Shown here piece after piece: positions 16,209 through 25,292 of a stretch of 64,000 bases of DNA. Position numbers and translations under genes: made by a program. Origin of the DNA: CANDOC01 sp965261725 (GTDB taxonomy: Bacteria > Pseudomonadota > Gammaproteobacteria > Pseudomonadales > Endozoicomonadaceae). The notes under the pieces are model-generated. The model searched no databases, had not been told where the DNA came from, and saw only the letters and a list, made by a program, of their open reading frames with translations. Positions within the stretch are counted from its first letter, which is position 1; each line of letters opens with the position of its first letter. The stretch lies in contig CBDHDU010000044.1 in the NCBI GenBank assembly GCA_965261725.1, forward strand, positions 434,001-498,000, written 5' to 3'.

Positions 16209-18368
16209 ATGAATACCCATCCCCTTCTGGACTCCCTGAATGATGCCCAGCGCGAGGCTGTCAGCCAGCCTCTGCGCAGTTCCCTGATACTGGCTGGTGC
16301 CGGCAGTGGTAAAACCCGGGTGTTGGTACACCGAATAGCCTGGCTGATTCAGGAGGAAGGGCTTTCCCCCCACAGCATTATGGCAGTGACGTTTACCAAC
16401 AAAGCTGCCCATGAAATGCGCGGGCGGATTGAACACTTGCTGGGGATATCTCCCCGTGCCATGTGGGTGGGAACCTTTCATGGCCTTGCCCATCGGCTGC
16501 TTAGAATGCATTGGCGGGAAGCCAGGCTGCCGGAAAGCTTTCAGATTTTGGACAGTGATGATCAGCTGCGTTTAGTCAAACGCATTATGAAATCACTGGC
16601 ACTGGACGATAGTAAATGGCCGCCCCGTCAGGCGCAGTGGTATATCAACAGCAAGAAGGACGAAGGGCTGCGTCCGGATTATATTGATCCCGGCTACGAT
16701 ATGTTTGAAAAAACCATGCTGCAGGTTTATCAGGCGTATCAGCAGGCTTGTGATAAGGCCGGTGTGGTTGATTTCGGAGAATTACTACTGCGTTCTCATG
16801 AGCTCTGGCTGAACTGCCCGGAGTTATTGAAACACTATCGCATGCGTTTTAATTATGTGTTGGTGGACGAATTTCAGGATACTAACGCCGTGCAATATGC
16901 CTGGCTGCGGATGTTGGTGGGTGATGAAGATAAACTGATGGTTGTCGGAGATGATGACCAGTCTATTTACGGCTGGCGCGGTGCCCGGATTGAAAATATT
17001 CGTCAGTTCAGCCGAGATTTCCCCACAGCCAGTACTGTAAAGCTGGAACAGAATTACCGCTCAACCAGTAACATTCTTAATGCAGCTAACGCAGTGATTG
17101 CTCGGAACCCGGATCGTCTGGGTAAAGCATTGTGGACGGAAGGGCATGAAGGTGATCCGATTCTGCTTTACGCAGGGTTTAATGAAGTCGAAGAAGCCTG
17201 CTACATCACTGAACGCATAAAAGCTGAGATTGATGACAAACGTTCACGGAATGATATTGCCATTCTGTACCGTTCCAATGCTCAGTCGAGGGTGCTTGAA
17301 GAAGCGTTAATCCGCTCTGGTATTCCTTACCGCATTTATGGTGGTCAGCGCTTCTTCGAACGGATGGAAATCAAGAATGCCATGGCTTACCTGCGGCTGA
17401 TCAGTAACCCGCATGATAATGAAGCGATGGAGCGGGTTATCAATCTGCCACCACGCGGCATTGGCGAAAAGACAGTTCAGGGACTGCGCGAAGCTGCCGT
17501 TGCTCAGGGTATTTCCATGTGGGATGTTGCCAGCCGGGGTAAATTAACCGGTCGGGCAGCTAAAACGGTCGGGGCTTTTGTTGAACTGATCAAAGAGCTG
17601 TCTGCTCGTGGTGATAATGCTTCATTACATGATCTGGCGGAGCAGGTTATCAGCCTGAGTGGTCTTGTTGAGCATCACGGTAAAGAGAAAGGTGAGAAAG
17701 GACAGGCGCGGGTAGAAAACCTTGAGGAACTGGTTTCTGCCTGCCGTGAGTTTGATCCGGAAGATATGTTAGATGATCCGGATATGCCGCAGAATATGTC
17801 ACCGCTGGATGCCTTTCTTGCCCATGCGGCTTTGGAAGCGGGTGATAAACAGGCGGACGCTCATACGGATAGTGTACAGATGATGACGCTGCACTCAGCT
17901 AAAGGTCTGGAATTCCCTGTCGTGTTTCTTGCTGGTATGGAAGAAGGGCTGTTCCCGCACAAAATGTCGATGGAAGATCCGAATGGTTTGGAAGAAGAGC
18001 GTCGCCTTTGTTACGTCGGCATTACCCGGGCAATGGAAAAACTCTATCTGACTCATGCTGAAAGCCGTCGTTTGCACGGGCAGGATAACTATAACCGTCC
18101 GTCCCGGTTTATCCGGGAAATGCCTGCAGAATTGATTCAGGAGGTACGACTGGGAGCAACCATTACCCGACCTATGTCTTCAAAGGCAATGCAGGAACCG
18201 GCCCCGGAAGGTATGGCGCTGGGGCAGCGGGTTAATCACAGTATCTTTGGTGAAGGTACCCTAATGGGGTATGAAGGGCAGGGTGCACAGGCCAGAGTGC
18301 AGATCAACTTTGATAAAGCGGGTAGTAAGTGGTTGATGCTTTCTGTGGCAAAGCTTGAGTCAGCTTGA
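16209..18368 (+). CDS. uvrD: DNA helicase II UvrD
   Basis: A 719-residue superfamily 1A 3'-5' helicase acting in nucleotide excision repair and methyl-directed mismatch repair. It contains Walker A AGAGSGKT (motif I), motif Ia AVTFTNKAAHEM, DEFQDTN (II), VGDDDQSIYGWRGA (III), LEQNYRSTSNIL (IV), VQMMTLHSAKGLEFPVVF (V) and EERRLCYVGITRAMEKL (VI). The N-terminus LLDSLNDAQREAV and the C-terminal SIFGEGTLMGYEGQG segment (Tudor-like tail) match UvrD rather than Rep or PcrA. It is a single gene with a normal length for the family. Confidence 0.97.
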   Translation: MNTHPLLDSLNDAQREAVSQPLRSSLILAGAGSGKTRVLVHRIAWLIQEEGLSPHSIMAVTFTNKAAHEMRGRIEHLLGISPRAMWVGTFHGLAHRLLRMHWREARLPESFQILDSDDQLRLVKRIMKSLALDDSKWPPRQAQWYINSKKDEGLRPDYIDPGYDMFEKTMLQVYQAYQQACDKAGVVDFGELLLRSHELWLNCPELLKHYRMRFNYVLVDEFQDTNAVQYAWLRMLVGDEDKLMVVGDDDQSIYGWRGARIENIRQFSRDFPTASTVKLEQNYRSTSNILNAANAVIARNPDRLGKALWTEGHEGDPILLYAGFNEVEEACYITERIKAEIDDKRSRNDIAILYRSNAQSRVLEEALIRSGIPYRIYGGQRFFERMEIKNAMAYLRLISNPHDNEAMERVINLPPRGIGEKTVQGLREAAVAQGISMWDVASRGKLTGRAAKTVGAFVELIKELSARGDNASLHDLAEQVISLSGLVEHHGKEKGEKGQARVENLEELVSACREFDPEDMLDDPDMPQNMSPLDAFLAHAALEAGDKQADAHTDSVQMMTLHSAKGLEFPVVFLAGMEEGLFPHKMSMEDPNGLEEERRLCYVGITRAMEKLYLTHAESRRLHGQDNYNRPSRFIREMPAELIQEVRLGATITRPMSSKAMQEPAPEGMALGQRVNHSIFGEGTLMGYEGQGAQARVQINFDKAGSKWLMLSVAKLESA

Positions 18369-18427
18369 TATATACCTTGAGCCATTCATTCTGTTTCAGT
18401 TCACTGTAAGGGTGAATGGTTTGGTAG

Positions 18428-19039
18428 TTATTTACCTTTCATCATTTGATGGAACTCAATTTCTACTTCCTTGTCTACGACGGCGTCCAGACCAGAGAGC
18501 AATTCTTGACTTTGGTCTATGAGGTTATCAAGGCGCTTCATTGTCGCCTGAGCCAGTTTTTCGCTACGTACAGCACTCACGAATTCACGCTGTAATTTTG
18601 GAAACCGTTTTGTGGCAAGTGCATCTTTTGTGGAAACAGGCACTCTGTCACATGCATCTTGAAAGTTTTGTGCAGCCTTTTGTTTGTGGGCATTAGCTGA
18701 TGCCAGAATCAAGACTTGCTGATCTTTTCGGGTTGTCAGGGTTAACAGATTCAACCGTATAGATTGGGCGCTTTGAGCAGGATCTTTACTTGTGGGCTGG
18801 GATGTAAAAGTCTGTGCAGGTGGTACCTGGATTCCCCGGCGGTTTGTGATTCTTGTTTCTGGCCGTGGGGAGTGTGTGGTGCGTCCTGCAGATCGGGTAG
18901 TATGTGTCGGCTCATGTGATGCAACACTTTTGGAATTAAAGAATTTTCTTGCTTGTTTAAGTTTCCCGGCAGCGTTGGTGGCCGCTGACTGAAATAACGA
19001 CCTGATTGCCGAACCTGCACGACTGAGTCCCACTCCCAT
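18428..19039 (-). CDS. Hypothetical 203-residue basic protein
   Basis: I do not recognise this protein. It has no signal peptide or membrane span. The N-terminal 90 residues are Ser/Thr/Arg/Pro-rich and probably disordered (HTTRSAGRTTHSPRP). The C-terminal half is predicted helical (QNFQDACDRVP; ATMKRLDNLIDQSQELLSGLDAVVD). A GGGAGAG site precedes the ATG. The disordered polar N-terminus followed by helices is seen in secreted effectors, but that is only a suggestion. It lies between uvrD (convergent) and a TRAP binding protein. Confidence 0.5.
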   Translation of the reverse strand: MGVGLSRAGSAIRSLFQSAATNAAGKLKQARKFFNSKSVASHEPTHTTRSAGRTTHSPRPETRITNRRGIQVPPAQTFTSQPTSKDPAQSAQSIRLNLLTLTTRKDQQVLILASANAHKQKAAQNFQDACDRVPVSTKDALATKRFPKLQREFVSAVRSEKLAQATMKRLDNLIDQSQELLSGLDAVVDKEVEIEFHQMMKGK

Positions 19040-19207
19040 CTGAAAGCTCTCCCTCTGTCCATGGCTTGTTTGTAATAATTATTCCTTCTTTAAGAGTACA
19101 CCTTAATTGTCTCCTTCACCCTCGACTAAAGTCGGTGATAGGCTTACCCGTGCACTAATAAAGCGCCCTCAAGGGCCAATAACAAGAAACAGAGCATGGA
19201 GTGAAGT

Positions 19208-20314
19208 ATGAAACGTCGTCAGGTAATGACTGCACTGGGGCTGGGTGCTGCCGGTGCGGTTCTGGCTGGTTGTAGTGGTGGTCAGGATTCAAGTTCTGAA
19301 ATGAAAGCTGCAGAAACTCAGGAAACCTTCCAATGGAAACTGGTCACCTCCTGGCCTAAAAACTTTCCAGGTTTAGGTATGGCACCAGAGCGCTTTGCGG
19401 ATATGGTGCGTACCATGAGCAACGGGCGGCTGGATATCAAAATATTTGCGGCTGGAGAGCTGGTGCCAGCGCTTGAAGTGTTTGATGCAGTCTCCGCCGG
19501 TACGGCAGAAATGGGTCATGCTGCGGCCTATTACTGGAAAGGCAAAGCCCCTGCCGCACAGTTCTTTACTGCTGTCCCCTTTGGTTTAAATGCGCAGGAA
19601 ATCAGTAGCTGGATTAATTACGGTGGTGGTCAGGAGCTCTGGGACGAAGTTTATGAACCTTTCGGTGTAAAGGCCTTTGCAGGTGGCAATACCGGCGTAC
19701 AGATGGCGGGCTGGTTTAATAAAAAAATTGAGACACTGGACGACCTGAAAGGTCTGAAAATGCGTATTCCCGGAATGGGCGGTGAAGTATTGAAACGTCT
19801 GGGTGGCGTGCCGGTCAATGTGCCGGGCGGGGAAATCTTCACCAACCTGCAAACCGGTGCAATTGATGCCACGGAATGGGTTGGTCCCTATAACGATCTG
19901 GCGTTTGGCTTTTATAAGGTAGCTGAATACTACTACTATCCGGGTTGGCATGAGCCGGGCAGCATGATGGAGTTCAGCATTAATCTGGAAGCTTGGAATG
20001 CGTTGCCGGAAGATTTACAGCAAATCGTTAAAACTGCGACCCGTGCTATCAGTCAGGATATGCTGGATGAGTACACTGCACGTAACAATGCTGCCTTAAA
20101 GCAACTGGTGGAAGAGCATGGCGTGAAGGTATTGCCTTTGCCGGATGATGTGCTGGCTGAACTGCGTAAAACCGCAGAACAGGTCACTCAGGAAGTTGCT
20201 GAAGGCAGTGAGGTGGCTCAGCGGGTTATGGCATCTTTCGTGGCATTTCGTGAACAATCACAGGCTTATCATGAGATTTCAGAGCGCGCTTTCTATAAGG
20301 CACGTGACCTGTAA
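19208..20314 (+). CDS. TRAP transporter solute-binding protein (DctP family)
   Basis: A 368-residue periplasmic binding protein. The N-terminus carries a twin-arginine-like MKRRQVMTALGLG and a lipobox-like VLAGC, so it may be a Tat- or Sec-exported lipoprotein. DctP-family features are KLVTSWPKNFPGLG, LVPALEVFDAVSAG, GLKMRIPGMGGEVLKRLGG and NLQTGAIDATEWVGPYND; the conserved arginine in MRIPG binds a carboxylate ligand. The closest family type by pattern is the alpha-keto acid or large-monocarboxylate binding branch. No DctQ or DctM membrane subunits are adjacent, so the partner transporter lies elsewhere. Confidence 0.88.
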   Translation: MKRRQVMTALGLGAAGAVLAGCSGGQDSSSEMKAAETQETFQWKLVTSWPKNFPGLGMAPERFADMVRTMSNGRLDIKIFAAGELVPALEVFDAVSAGTAEMGHAAAYYWKGKAPAAQFFTAVPFGLNAQEISSWINYGGGQELWDEVYEPFGVKAFAGGNTGVQMAGWFNKKIETLDDLKGLKMRIPGMGGEVLKRLGGVPVNVPGGEIFTNLQTGAIDATEWVGPYNDLAFGFYKVAEYYYYPGWHEPGSMMEFSINLEAWNALPEDLQQIVKTATRAISQDMLDEYTARNNAALKQLVEEHGVKVLPLPDDVLAELRKTAEQVTQEVAEGSEVAQRVMASFVAFREQSQAYHEISERAFYKARDL

Positions 20315-20331
20315 CCTGCTTTTATATGCCA

Positions 20332-20500
20332 GCTAGGAGCCTGTCGGACTTAAGCGTCCGTAGCGAGGATTGCGAGAAATTGAGGATAAAAATTTGCGAT
20401 TCTGAGGAGAATAGCTCGCTATTTGGCGAGGAAGCGGGAATTTTTAGACCAATTTATCGTAACCGCAGTAGGACAGCCTTAAGTTCGACAGGCTCCTAGC
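20332..20500. repeat. 169-bp MITE-like element with long terminal inverted repeats
   Basis: The stretch begins GCTAGGAGCCTGTCGGACTT and ends with its near-perfect complement. The inverted repeats run about 23 bp (20332-20354 with 20478-20500) with one mismatch and include TTAAG. The interior has no open frame of note. The structure is that of a miniature inverted-repeat transposable element, though no clear target duplication is visible. Located in the gap between convergent dctP and murI, it may also act as a transcription end. Confidence 0.7.
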
Positions 20501-20507
20501 CAAATGG

Positions 20508-21344
20508 TTAGCTGGTCACTGTATCCAGAGCCTGAATTCTAAAATTTCGCTTTTGCAGGTAATCAACAAGTCCATTAACCGGAATTTCGCCGGTAAAAGC
20601 AGCAATATGTGCTATTGCTTCATTATCTGCAGGTGCGGGTATCAGGCTGGCAACCCGGCGGGCAATGGCATTGCCGGAATCGATCCAGTTGATATGCTCT
20701 GGTGCCAGTGAGGCAAGCGCATCATGTAGTAACGGGAAGTGAGTGCAGCCAAGTACAATCGTATCCGGGCCGCTGTTCTTTTCTACAAATGCATCAGTGA
20801 AAGGTTTGATGATTGCTTGTAATGCTTTATCAGAAACCGGCTTACCCTGCAGATATTCTTCCGCTAGGTGTACCAGCTCGGTGCTGCCTACAGATATTAC
20901 TTCGCAGTCAGCTGCAAAGTCAGCAATCAGTTTTCTTGTGTATTCACGCTCTACTGTTGCCGGGGTTGCCAGCAAACCAATATGGCGGTTTTGGCTGATC
21001 TTTGCGGCGGTCTTGATGGCTGGGACAACGCCAACAATGGGGATATCTAACTGATTGCGAACATGAGGCAGTGCCACGGTGCTGGCTGTGTTGCAGGCAA
21101 TAACGGCAAGTTGAGGCTGATATTGTTCAACAAGCCGTTCAAGGCAGTGCCGGGTGCGTTGAATCACAAACGCTTCAGAGCGTGGGCCATAGGGGAAACC
21201 GGCATTATCTGAGCAATACACAACAGGCAGGTCAGGAAGTTGTTTATGAATTTCCTGAAAGATGCTGAGCCCACCTACACCCGAATCAAAGATAACAATC
21301 GGTGCAGTGGTTGCTGGTGTTGAAGTGCCTGTATTCGCTGCCAT
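20508..21344 (-). CDS. murI: Glutamate racemase
   Basis: A 278-residue cytoplasmic cofactor-independent racemase making D-glutamate for peptidoglycan. Conserved segments are IVIFDSGVGGLSIFQEI, YCSDNAGFPYGPRSE, the first catalytic cysteine in VIACNTASTVALP, IVGVVPAIKTA, and the second catalytic cysteine in VLGCTHFPLL. The length is typical. It is followed on the same strand, about 95 bases further upstream, by the DksA-like gene. Confidence 0.96.
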   Translation of the reverse strand: MAANTGTSTPATTAPIVIFDSGVGGLSIFQEIHKQLPDLPVVYCSDNAGFPYGPRSEAFVIQRTRHCLERLVEQYQPQLAVIACNTASTVALPHVRNQLDIPIVGVVPAIKTAAKISQNRHIGLLATPATVEREYTRKLIADFAADCEVISVGSTELVHLAEEYLQGKPVSDKALQAIIKPFTDAFVEKNSGPDTIVLGCTHFPLLHDALASLAPEHINWIDSGNAIARRVASLIPAPADNEAIAHIAAFTGEIPVNGLVDYLQKRNFRIQALDTVTS

Positions 21345-21438
21345 GGTTTACTTTATCGATAACCGGAGGCGCGAAGCTTAACGGCAGCTATGTTGTTCGC
21401 CAATACGTAAGCCTGCTGTTGATTTATCGCGTTATTCA

Positions 21439-21798
21439 TTAACTGTTTTCCGCGTCCTGCTGGCATTTGATGCAAAGCGGGGTCTCCGGTCTGACTTCCA
21501 GCTGTGGGAACCTGATTGGCTTATCACAGCTGCGGCACAAACCATATTCTTCTTCATTCATTGCCTGTAATGCTGTCATCACCTGTTTTAATTTTAGCCT
21601 GATCTGCTGTTCAGTGGCCTGTGCCATATGTTGTTGCTGTATGGCATCCATTCTGGAAACCCGTCCGAAGCGCTGTTGATCCAGTGTTACCGCCGTTGCT
21701 GAGCTGGAAGTCTGATCCAGACTTTGGGCCAGGTGGTCCTGTAGCTCAAGCAACGTCTGGTGAAGTGAGTGAATCTGGTTGCTGGTCAGGCTATTCAT
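21439..21798 (-). CDS. TraR/DksA-family zinc-finger protein
   Basis: A 119-residue protein with an N-terminal helical half (QTLLELQDHLAQSL; EQQIRLKLKQVMTALQAM) and a C-terminal four-cysteine finger, CRSCDKPIRFPQLEVRPETPLCIKC pattern (CxxC-x17-CxxC). This is the DksA/TraR layout, whose members bind the RNA polymerase secondary channel. The tip acidic pair of DksA proper is not evident and the coiled coil is shorter, so it is a paralogue rather than DksA. It is upstream of murI on the same strand. Confidence 0.85.
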   Translation of the reverse strand: MNSLTSNQIHSLHQTLLELQDHLAQSLDQTSSSATAVTLDQQRFGRVSRMDAIQQQHMAQATEQQIRLKLKQVMTALQAMNEEEYGLCRSCDKPIRFPQLEVRPETPLCIKCQQDAENS

Positions 21799-21927
21799 GT
21801 TTTTATTTCGTTCCTGAACTCAAGTACATCTTTTGATATGAAATAACCAGTATAACCGGTGCGACAGACGTCACATTCTTTTTTAATCTTCAACAAACAT
21901 GATAAGAGCGGGTGTGAGGTTGAAGTG

Positions 21928-22275
21928 ATGAAGAAGTCTCTGTTTTGCAAAAGTATCTTGATGGTTCTGATGACTTTTCTGATGTCTGGTTCTCTGGTTG
22001 CTAAAGAATGGCTGCCATTGCATGCAATGGTAAACGGGCAAATGGTACTGGTGCGATTACCGGGTGATAACGAGCAATCTTACGCTGATACCGAAGTTGC
22101 TGTTTATGATGCCAATACAGACCGGTTGTTGTTCAAGCGGGCAGTTAATACGCATGGACGTGTGCATTTTGCGGTACCTGCAGGCCATAACCGGTTGCAT
22201 ATTGTTGCTACAGATAAAAATGGTCAGCAGGGTTCGGTGACCGTTACGCCGCGCAGAAGCGTTACGATGCAGTAA
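21928..22275 (+). CDS. Predicted periplasmic protein of unknown function
   Basis: A 115-residue protein from ATG 21928, with a signal peptide (MKKSLFCKSILMVLMTFLMSGSLVAKE). The mature part looks like a small beta-sandwich: PLHAMVNGQMVLVRLPGD, TEVAVYDANTDRLLFK, VHFAVPAGHNRLHIVATDKNG. This resembles carboxypeptidase-regulatory or DUF4198-like domains, but no assignment is safe. An upstream in-frame extension to 21859 lacks a signal-peptide logic. It is 84 bases before ubiF. Confidence 0.6.
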   Translation: MKKSLFCKSILMVLMTFLMSGSLVAKEWLPLHAMVNGQMVLVRLPGDNEQSYADTEVAVYDANTDRLLFKRAVNTHGRVHFAVPAGHNRLHIVATDKNGQQGSVTVTPRRSVTMQ

Positions 22276-22359
22276 TTACCGTGATGCACAGAAAGGAGAC
22301 TGGTATGATGGCGCTGTTTGATTCCGGATAGTACCGGATAAGTTTGCAGGGTGGGGGAT

Positions 22360-23613
22360 ATGACACCGGATTATGATGTTCTGATTGTCGGTGCCGGAAT
22401 GGTCGGGGCTGCTGTGGCCTGTGCTTTGGGGCAGGCAGGTTTTAAAGTTGGCGTTGTTGATCACAGCATGCCTTCGGAGTTTGATCCTGTAGCAGTACCG
22501 GATCTGCGAGTGTCTGCGTTAAGCCCGGCTACGATTCGAATCCTCGACCGACTTGGCGCCTGGCTGCATATTAAAGCCATGCGCTCATGTCCTTACCGGC
22601 AAATGGCTGTCTGGGAAAAACTGAATATCCCCCTTTTTGGTAAACGCTCACGCTTTAACAGAACACTGTTTCAGGCTTCTGAACTGGGTGAAGAAGAGCT
22701 GGGATATATTGTTGAAAATAAAGTAGTGCAGCAGTCTTTACATGCAGCAATGAAATCCAGTCAGGATGTTGAGCTGATTTGTCCTGCAAAGATTGCTTCC
22801 ATTCTGACACACACAGAATATCCACAGCTGCAACTGGATGATGACCGGATTTTAAGTGCCCGGTTACTGGTGGGCGCTGATGGTGCATTATCTCATGTTC
22901 GGGATGCTGCAGGACTGGGTGTTGATGCCTATGATTACGAACAGCAGGCACTGGTGGCAACGGTAGAAATCAGTAGCGGGCCGCTGGATATAACCTGGCA
23001 GGCTTTTACTCCGACAGGTCCTCTGGCGTTATTGCCATTGCCTGATGTAGAGGGTCGCAGTTATGCCTCTTTGGTTTGGTATAACCTTCCTAAGGAAATC
23101 AACAGACTGAAGGCTATGCATGAGGATGTATTCCTGCACACCGTCAGTGAACACTTCCCCTCTGAACTGCCTCCACTTAAAAAGTTGCATGGCAGAGGTT
23201 CATTTCCGCTGACGCGCCGCCATGCCCGTAGGTATGTGAAACCTGCTGTAGCACTGGTGGGGGACGCAGCTCATACCATTAATCCGCTGGCAGGACAGGG
23301 GGTGAACCTGGGCTTTATGGATGCAGCCTGGTTATCTCAGGTTATTATTGAAGCGCGGGATCAGGGGAATGACTTTGCTGCACTGTCTGTATTGCAACGA
23401 TACGAACAGGCTCGCCGGGCTGATAACCGTAACATGATGCTGGTGATGGATGCCTTCTATCATGTGTTCAGCAATGAAAGTACACCTTTAAAGATTGCCC
23501 GTAATATTGGGCTTGCTGTGGCGGGGCGAACCAAAGCCGGTCAGAAGCAGGTGATGCGTTATGCCATGGGGCTTGAAGGCAGGCTGCCTTTGTTGGCTCA
23601 GGCCATTAGTTGA
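22360..23613 (+). CDS. ubiF: Ubiquinone hydroxylase UbiF (3-demethoxyubiquinol hydroxylase)
   Basis: A 417-residue FAD-dependent aromatic hydroxylase of the UbiH/UbiF/COQ6 family. It has the dinucleotide fold VLIVGAGMVGAAVACALG near the N-terminus, the LLVGADGALSHVRDAAG mid motif and VALVGDAAHTINPLAGQG with the FAD-ribityl contact. Segments MRSCPYRQMAVWE and LTRRHARRYVKP agree with UbiF rather than UbiH or UbiI. Reaction: C6 hydroxylation of the demethoxyubiquinone ring with O2 and NADPH. ATG 22360 follows GTGGGGG. It begins the run ubiF-ubiC-ubiA-phoB-phoR, all on the plus strand. Confidence 0.85.
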   Translation: MTPDYDVLIVGAGMVGAAVACALGQAGFKVGVVDHSMPSEFDPVAVPDLRVSALSPATIRILDRLGAWLHIKAMRSCPYRQMAVWEKLNIPLFGKRSRFNRTLFQASELGEEELGYIVENKVVQQSLHAAMKSSQDVELICPAKIASILTHTEYPQLQLDDDRILSARLLVGADGALSHVRDAAGLGVDAYDYEQQALVATVEISSGPLDITWQAFTPTGPLALLPLPDVEGRSYASLVWYNLPKEINRLKAMHEDVFLHTVSEHFPSELPPLKKLHGRGSFPLTRRHARRYVKPAVALVGDAAHTINPLAGQGVNLGFMDAAWLSQVIIEARDQGNDFAALSVLQRYEQARRADNRNMMLVMDAFYHVFSNESTPLKIARNIGLAVAGRTKAGQKQVMRYAMGLEGRLPLLAQAIS

Positions 23614-23629
23614 TCATTGAGATAATTTG

Positions 23630-24229
23630 GTGAAACAGATTTCTGTTACCGCGCCCTTTTTCAGTGGGCGCGCCCATAGTGCATTCTTAAATCGTGATGG
23701 TCATCAAGCATTCGATGTCTGTAGCAAAAGCCATTCACCGCAGGCACTACCTGATGCCTGGCGGGACTGGCTGCTGGATTCCGGATCACTGACGCGTCGG
23801 TTGCAACAGGCTTATCCCGATGATTTTGAAGTTAAGGTATTACGTCAAAGCTGGGGAATTCCAACGGCCTGGGAAAGCCGTTTTCTCGGTATTTCACCGC
23901 GTCGGATTGCCAGCATTCGGGAAGTATTACTGATTTGTGGCGGACGACCGAGAGTGTTTGCGCGGAGTATTTTGCCCCGGACCAGCCTGGCGGGCGAGAA
24001 TCGTTGCCTGCTCTCTTTGGGAAACAAGCCGCTGGGTGAATTTCTGTTCACGCGTTCGGATATTCAGCGTGAATGTATTGAAATATCGCGTATGCCGGTC
24101 TCCCACTTAAATCAGTACCTGCAGGAAGGTTACGCGCAGGGTACGAAGGCGTGGGGCCGCCACTCGCGCTTCCGGCTTAACGGCAAGCCACTGTCTGTCT
24201 ATGAAATGTTCTTGCCTGAAATATACTGA
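23630..24229 (+). CDS. ubiC: Chorismate pyruvate-lyase
   Basis: A 199-residue cytoplasmic enzyme that splits chorismate to 4-hydroxybenzoate and pyruvate, the first committed step of ubiquinone synthesis. Recognisable blocks are WRDWLLDSGSLTRRLQ, ReVLLICGGRPRVFARSILP with the substrate arginines, NKPLGEFLF and the end WGRHSRFRLNGKPLSVYEMFLP, whose glutamate is conserved. The start is GTG 23630 or the TTG just before it; no ATG is available. It follows ubiF by 16 bases and precedes ubiA. Confidence 0.93.
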   Translation: MKQISVTAPFFSGRAHSAFLNRDGHQAFDVCSKSHSPQALPDAWRDWLLDSGSLTRRLQQAYPDDFEVKVLRQSWGIPTAWESRFLGISPRRIASIREVLLICGGRPRVFARSILPRTSLAGENRCLLSLGNKPLGEFLFTRSDIQRECIEISRMPVSHLNQYLQEGYAQGTKAWGRHSRFRLNGKPLSVYEMFLPEIY

Positions 24230-24288
24230 GAATAGAACCCTGAAAAGTCATCCCGAAGATTAACCCGATTGTAAAAGCAAAAAAGACT

Positions 24289-25185
24289 ATGAGCTTGCCT
24301 GAATCACAAGAACAATTAATGACTGCAACAACCCGGGATCAGTTGAATGATTATATTCAGCTAACCCGACTAGATCGCCCTATTGGCATATTGCTGCTGT
24401 TGTGGCCTACGTGGTGGGCGCTCTGGCTGGCAGCAGATGGCTGGCCTGATTTTTCTCTGTTGGTGATTTTTACTTTAGGCGTGGTGCTGATGCGCAGTGC
24501 CGGTTGCGTCATTAATGATTACGCGGATCGTCATTATGACGGGCATGTTAAACGGACAGCCCAGCGCCCGCTGGCAACAGGTCGCATAACATCAAAATCA
24601 GCGCTGATTCTATTCACGGTCTTGGTTACCTGCTCTTTCTTACTGGTATTGATGACAAATACCCTGACGATATTGCTGTCTTTCGGTGGTGTTGTTTTAG
24701 CCAGCATTTATCCGTTTATGAAGCGCTATACCCATTTGCCTCAGGTAGTGCTTGGCGCTGCATTTGGCTGGTCTGTTCCCATGGCTTATGCTGCGCAAAC
24801 AGGCAGTGTTCCGGTAGAGGGCTGGTTACTGTTTATTGCTAACTTGCTGTGGACTGTCGCTTATGACACGCAATATGCCATGGTGGACAGGGATGATGAC
24901 CTTAAGATAGGTATCAAATCGACAGCCATCCTGTTTGGTGATCTGGATAATATGATGAACGCTTTGCTGCAGGGGTTGTTCCTGCTTTGCATGGTATTGC
25001 TGGGCAGCAAACTGGAAACCGGTGTCATGTTTTACCTGGGATTGTCTGCTGCGACCACACTGTTTTTCTACCAGCATCGTTTAACCCGTGAGCGGGAACG
25101 TATGTCATGTTTCAAAGCTTTTCTGAATAACAACTGGGTGGGTGGTGCTGTTTTTGCCGGTATTGCTTTGGATGTGATGATTTAG
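24289..25185 (+). CDS. ubiA: 4-hydroxybenzoate polyprenyltransferase
   Basis: A 298-residue membrane prenyltransferase joining the polyprenyl chain to 4-hydroxybenzoate. The two aspartate-rich Mg-diphosphate motifs are present: NDYADRHYDGHVKRT (first) and DTQYAMVDRDDDLKIGIKST (second), among about eight to nine hydrophobic helices. The N-terminal LTRLDRPIGILLLLWPTWWALW is typical. ATG 24289 is used; ATG 24319 is also possible. It acts directly on the UbiC product. Confidence 0.96.
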   Translation: MSLPESQEQLMTATTRDQLNDYIQLTRLDRPIGILLLLWPTWWALWLAADGWPDFSLLVIFTLGVVLMRSAGCVINDYADRHYDGHVKRTAQRPLATGRITSKSALILFTVLVTCSFLLVLMTNTLTILLSFGGVVLASIYPFMKRYTHLPQVVLGAAFGWSVPMAYAAQTGSVPVEGWLLFIANLLWTVAYDTQYAMVDRDDDLKIGIKSTAILFGDLDNMMNALLQGLFLLCMVLLGSKLETGVMFYLGLSAATTLFFYQHRLTRERERMSCFKAFLNNNWVGGAVFAGIALDVMI

Positions 25186-25211
25186 AGAGTTGAATGCCTC
25201 AGTCTGGCGGA

Positions 25212-25229
25212 TTGTCATTTCTCTGTAAC
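25212..25229 (+). promoter_or_regulatory. Pho box upstream of phoB
   Basis: Two 7-base direct repeats, TTGTCAT (25212) and CTGTAAC (25223), are spaced 11 bases start to start with a T-rich linker, as in PhoB operators (consensus CTGTCAT). The site lies about 65 bases before phoB and suggests autoregulation. Confidence 0.65.
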
Positions 25230-25292
25230 ATTAACCGGCTGTAATTCAGAGCAATGCATTCGGCATAGTTCGAACCGAGGAACCAAGTGCTC

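Noticed and set aside
25223..25244. A second possible Pho half-site pair (CTGTAA at 25223 and 25239)
   Set aside because: The spacing of 16 does not fit the 11-base Pho repeat; the 25212/25223 pair fits better.
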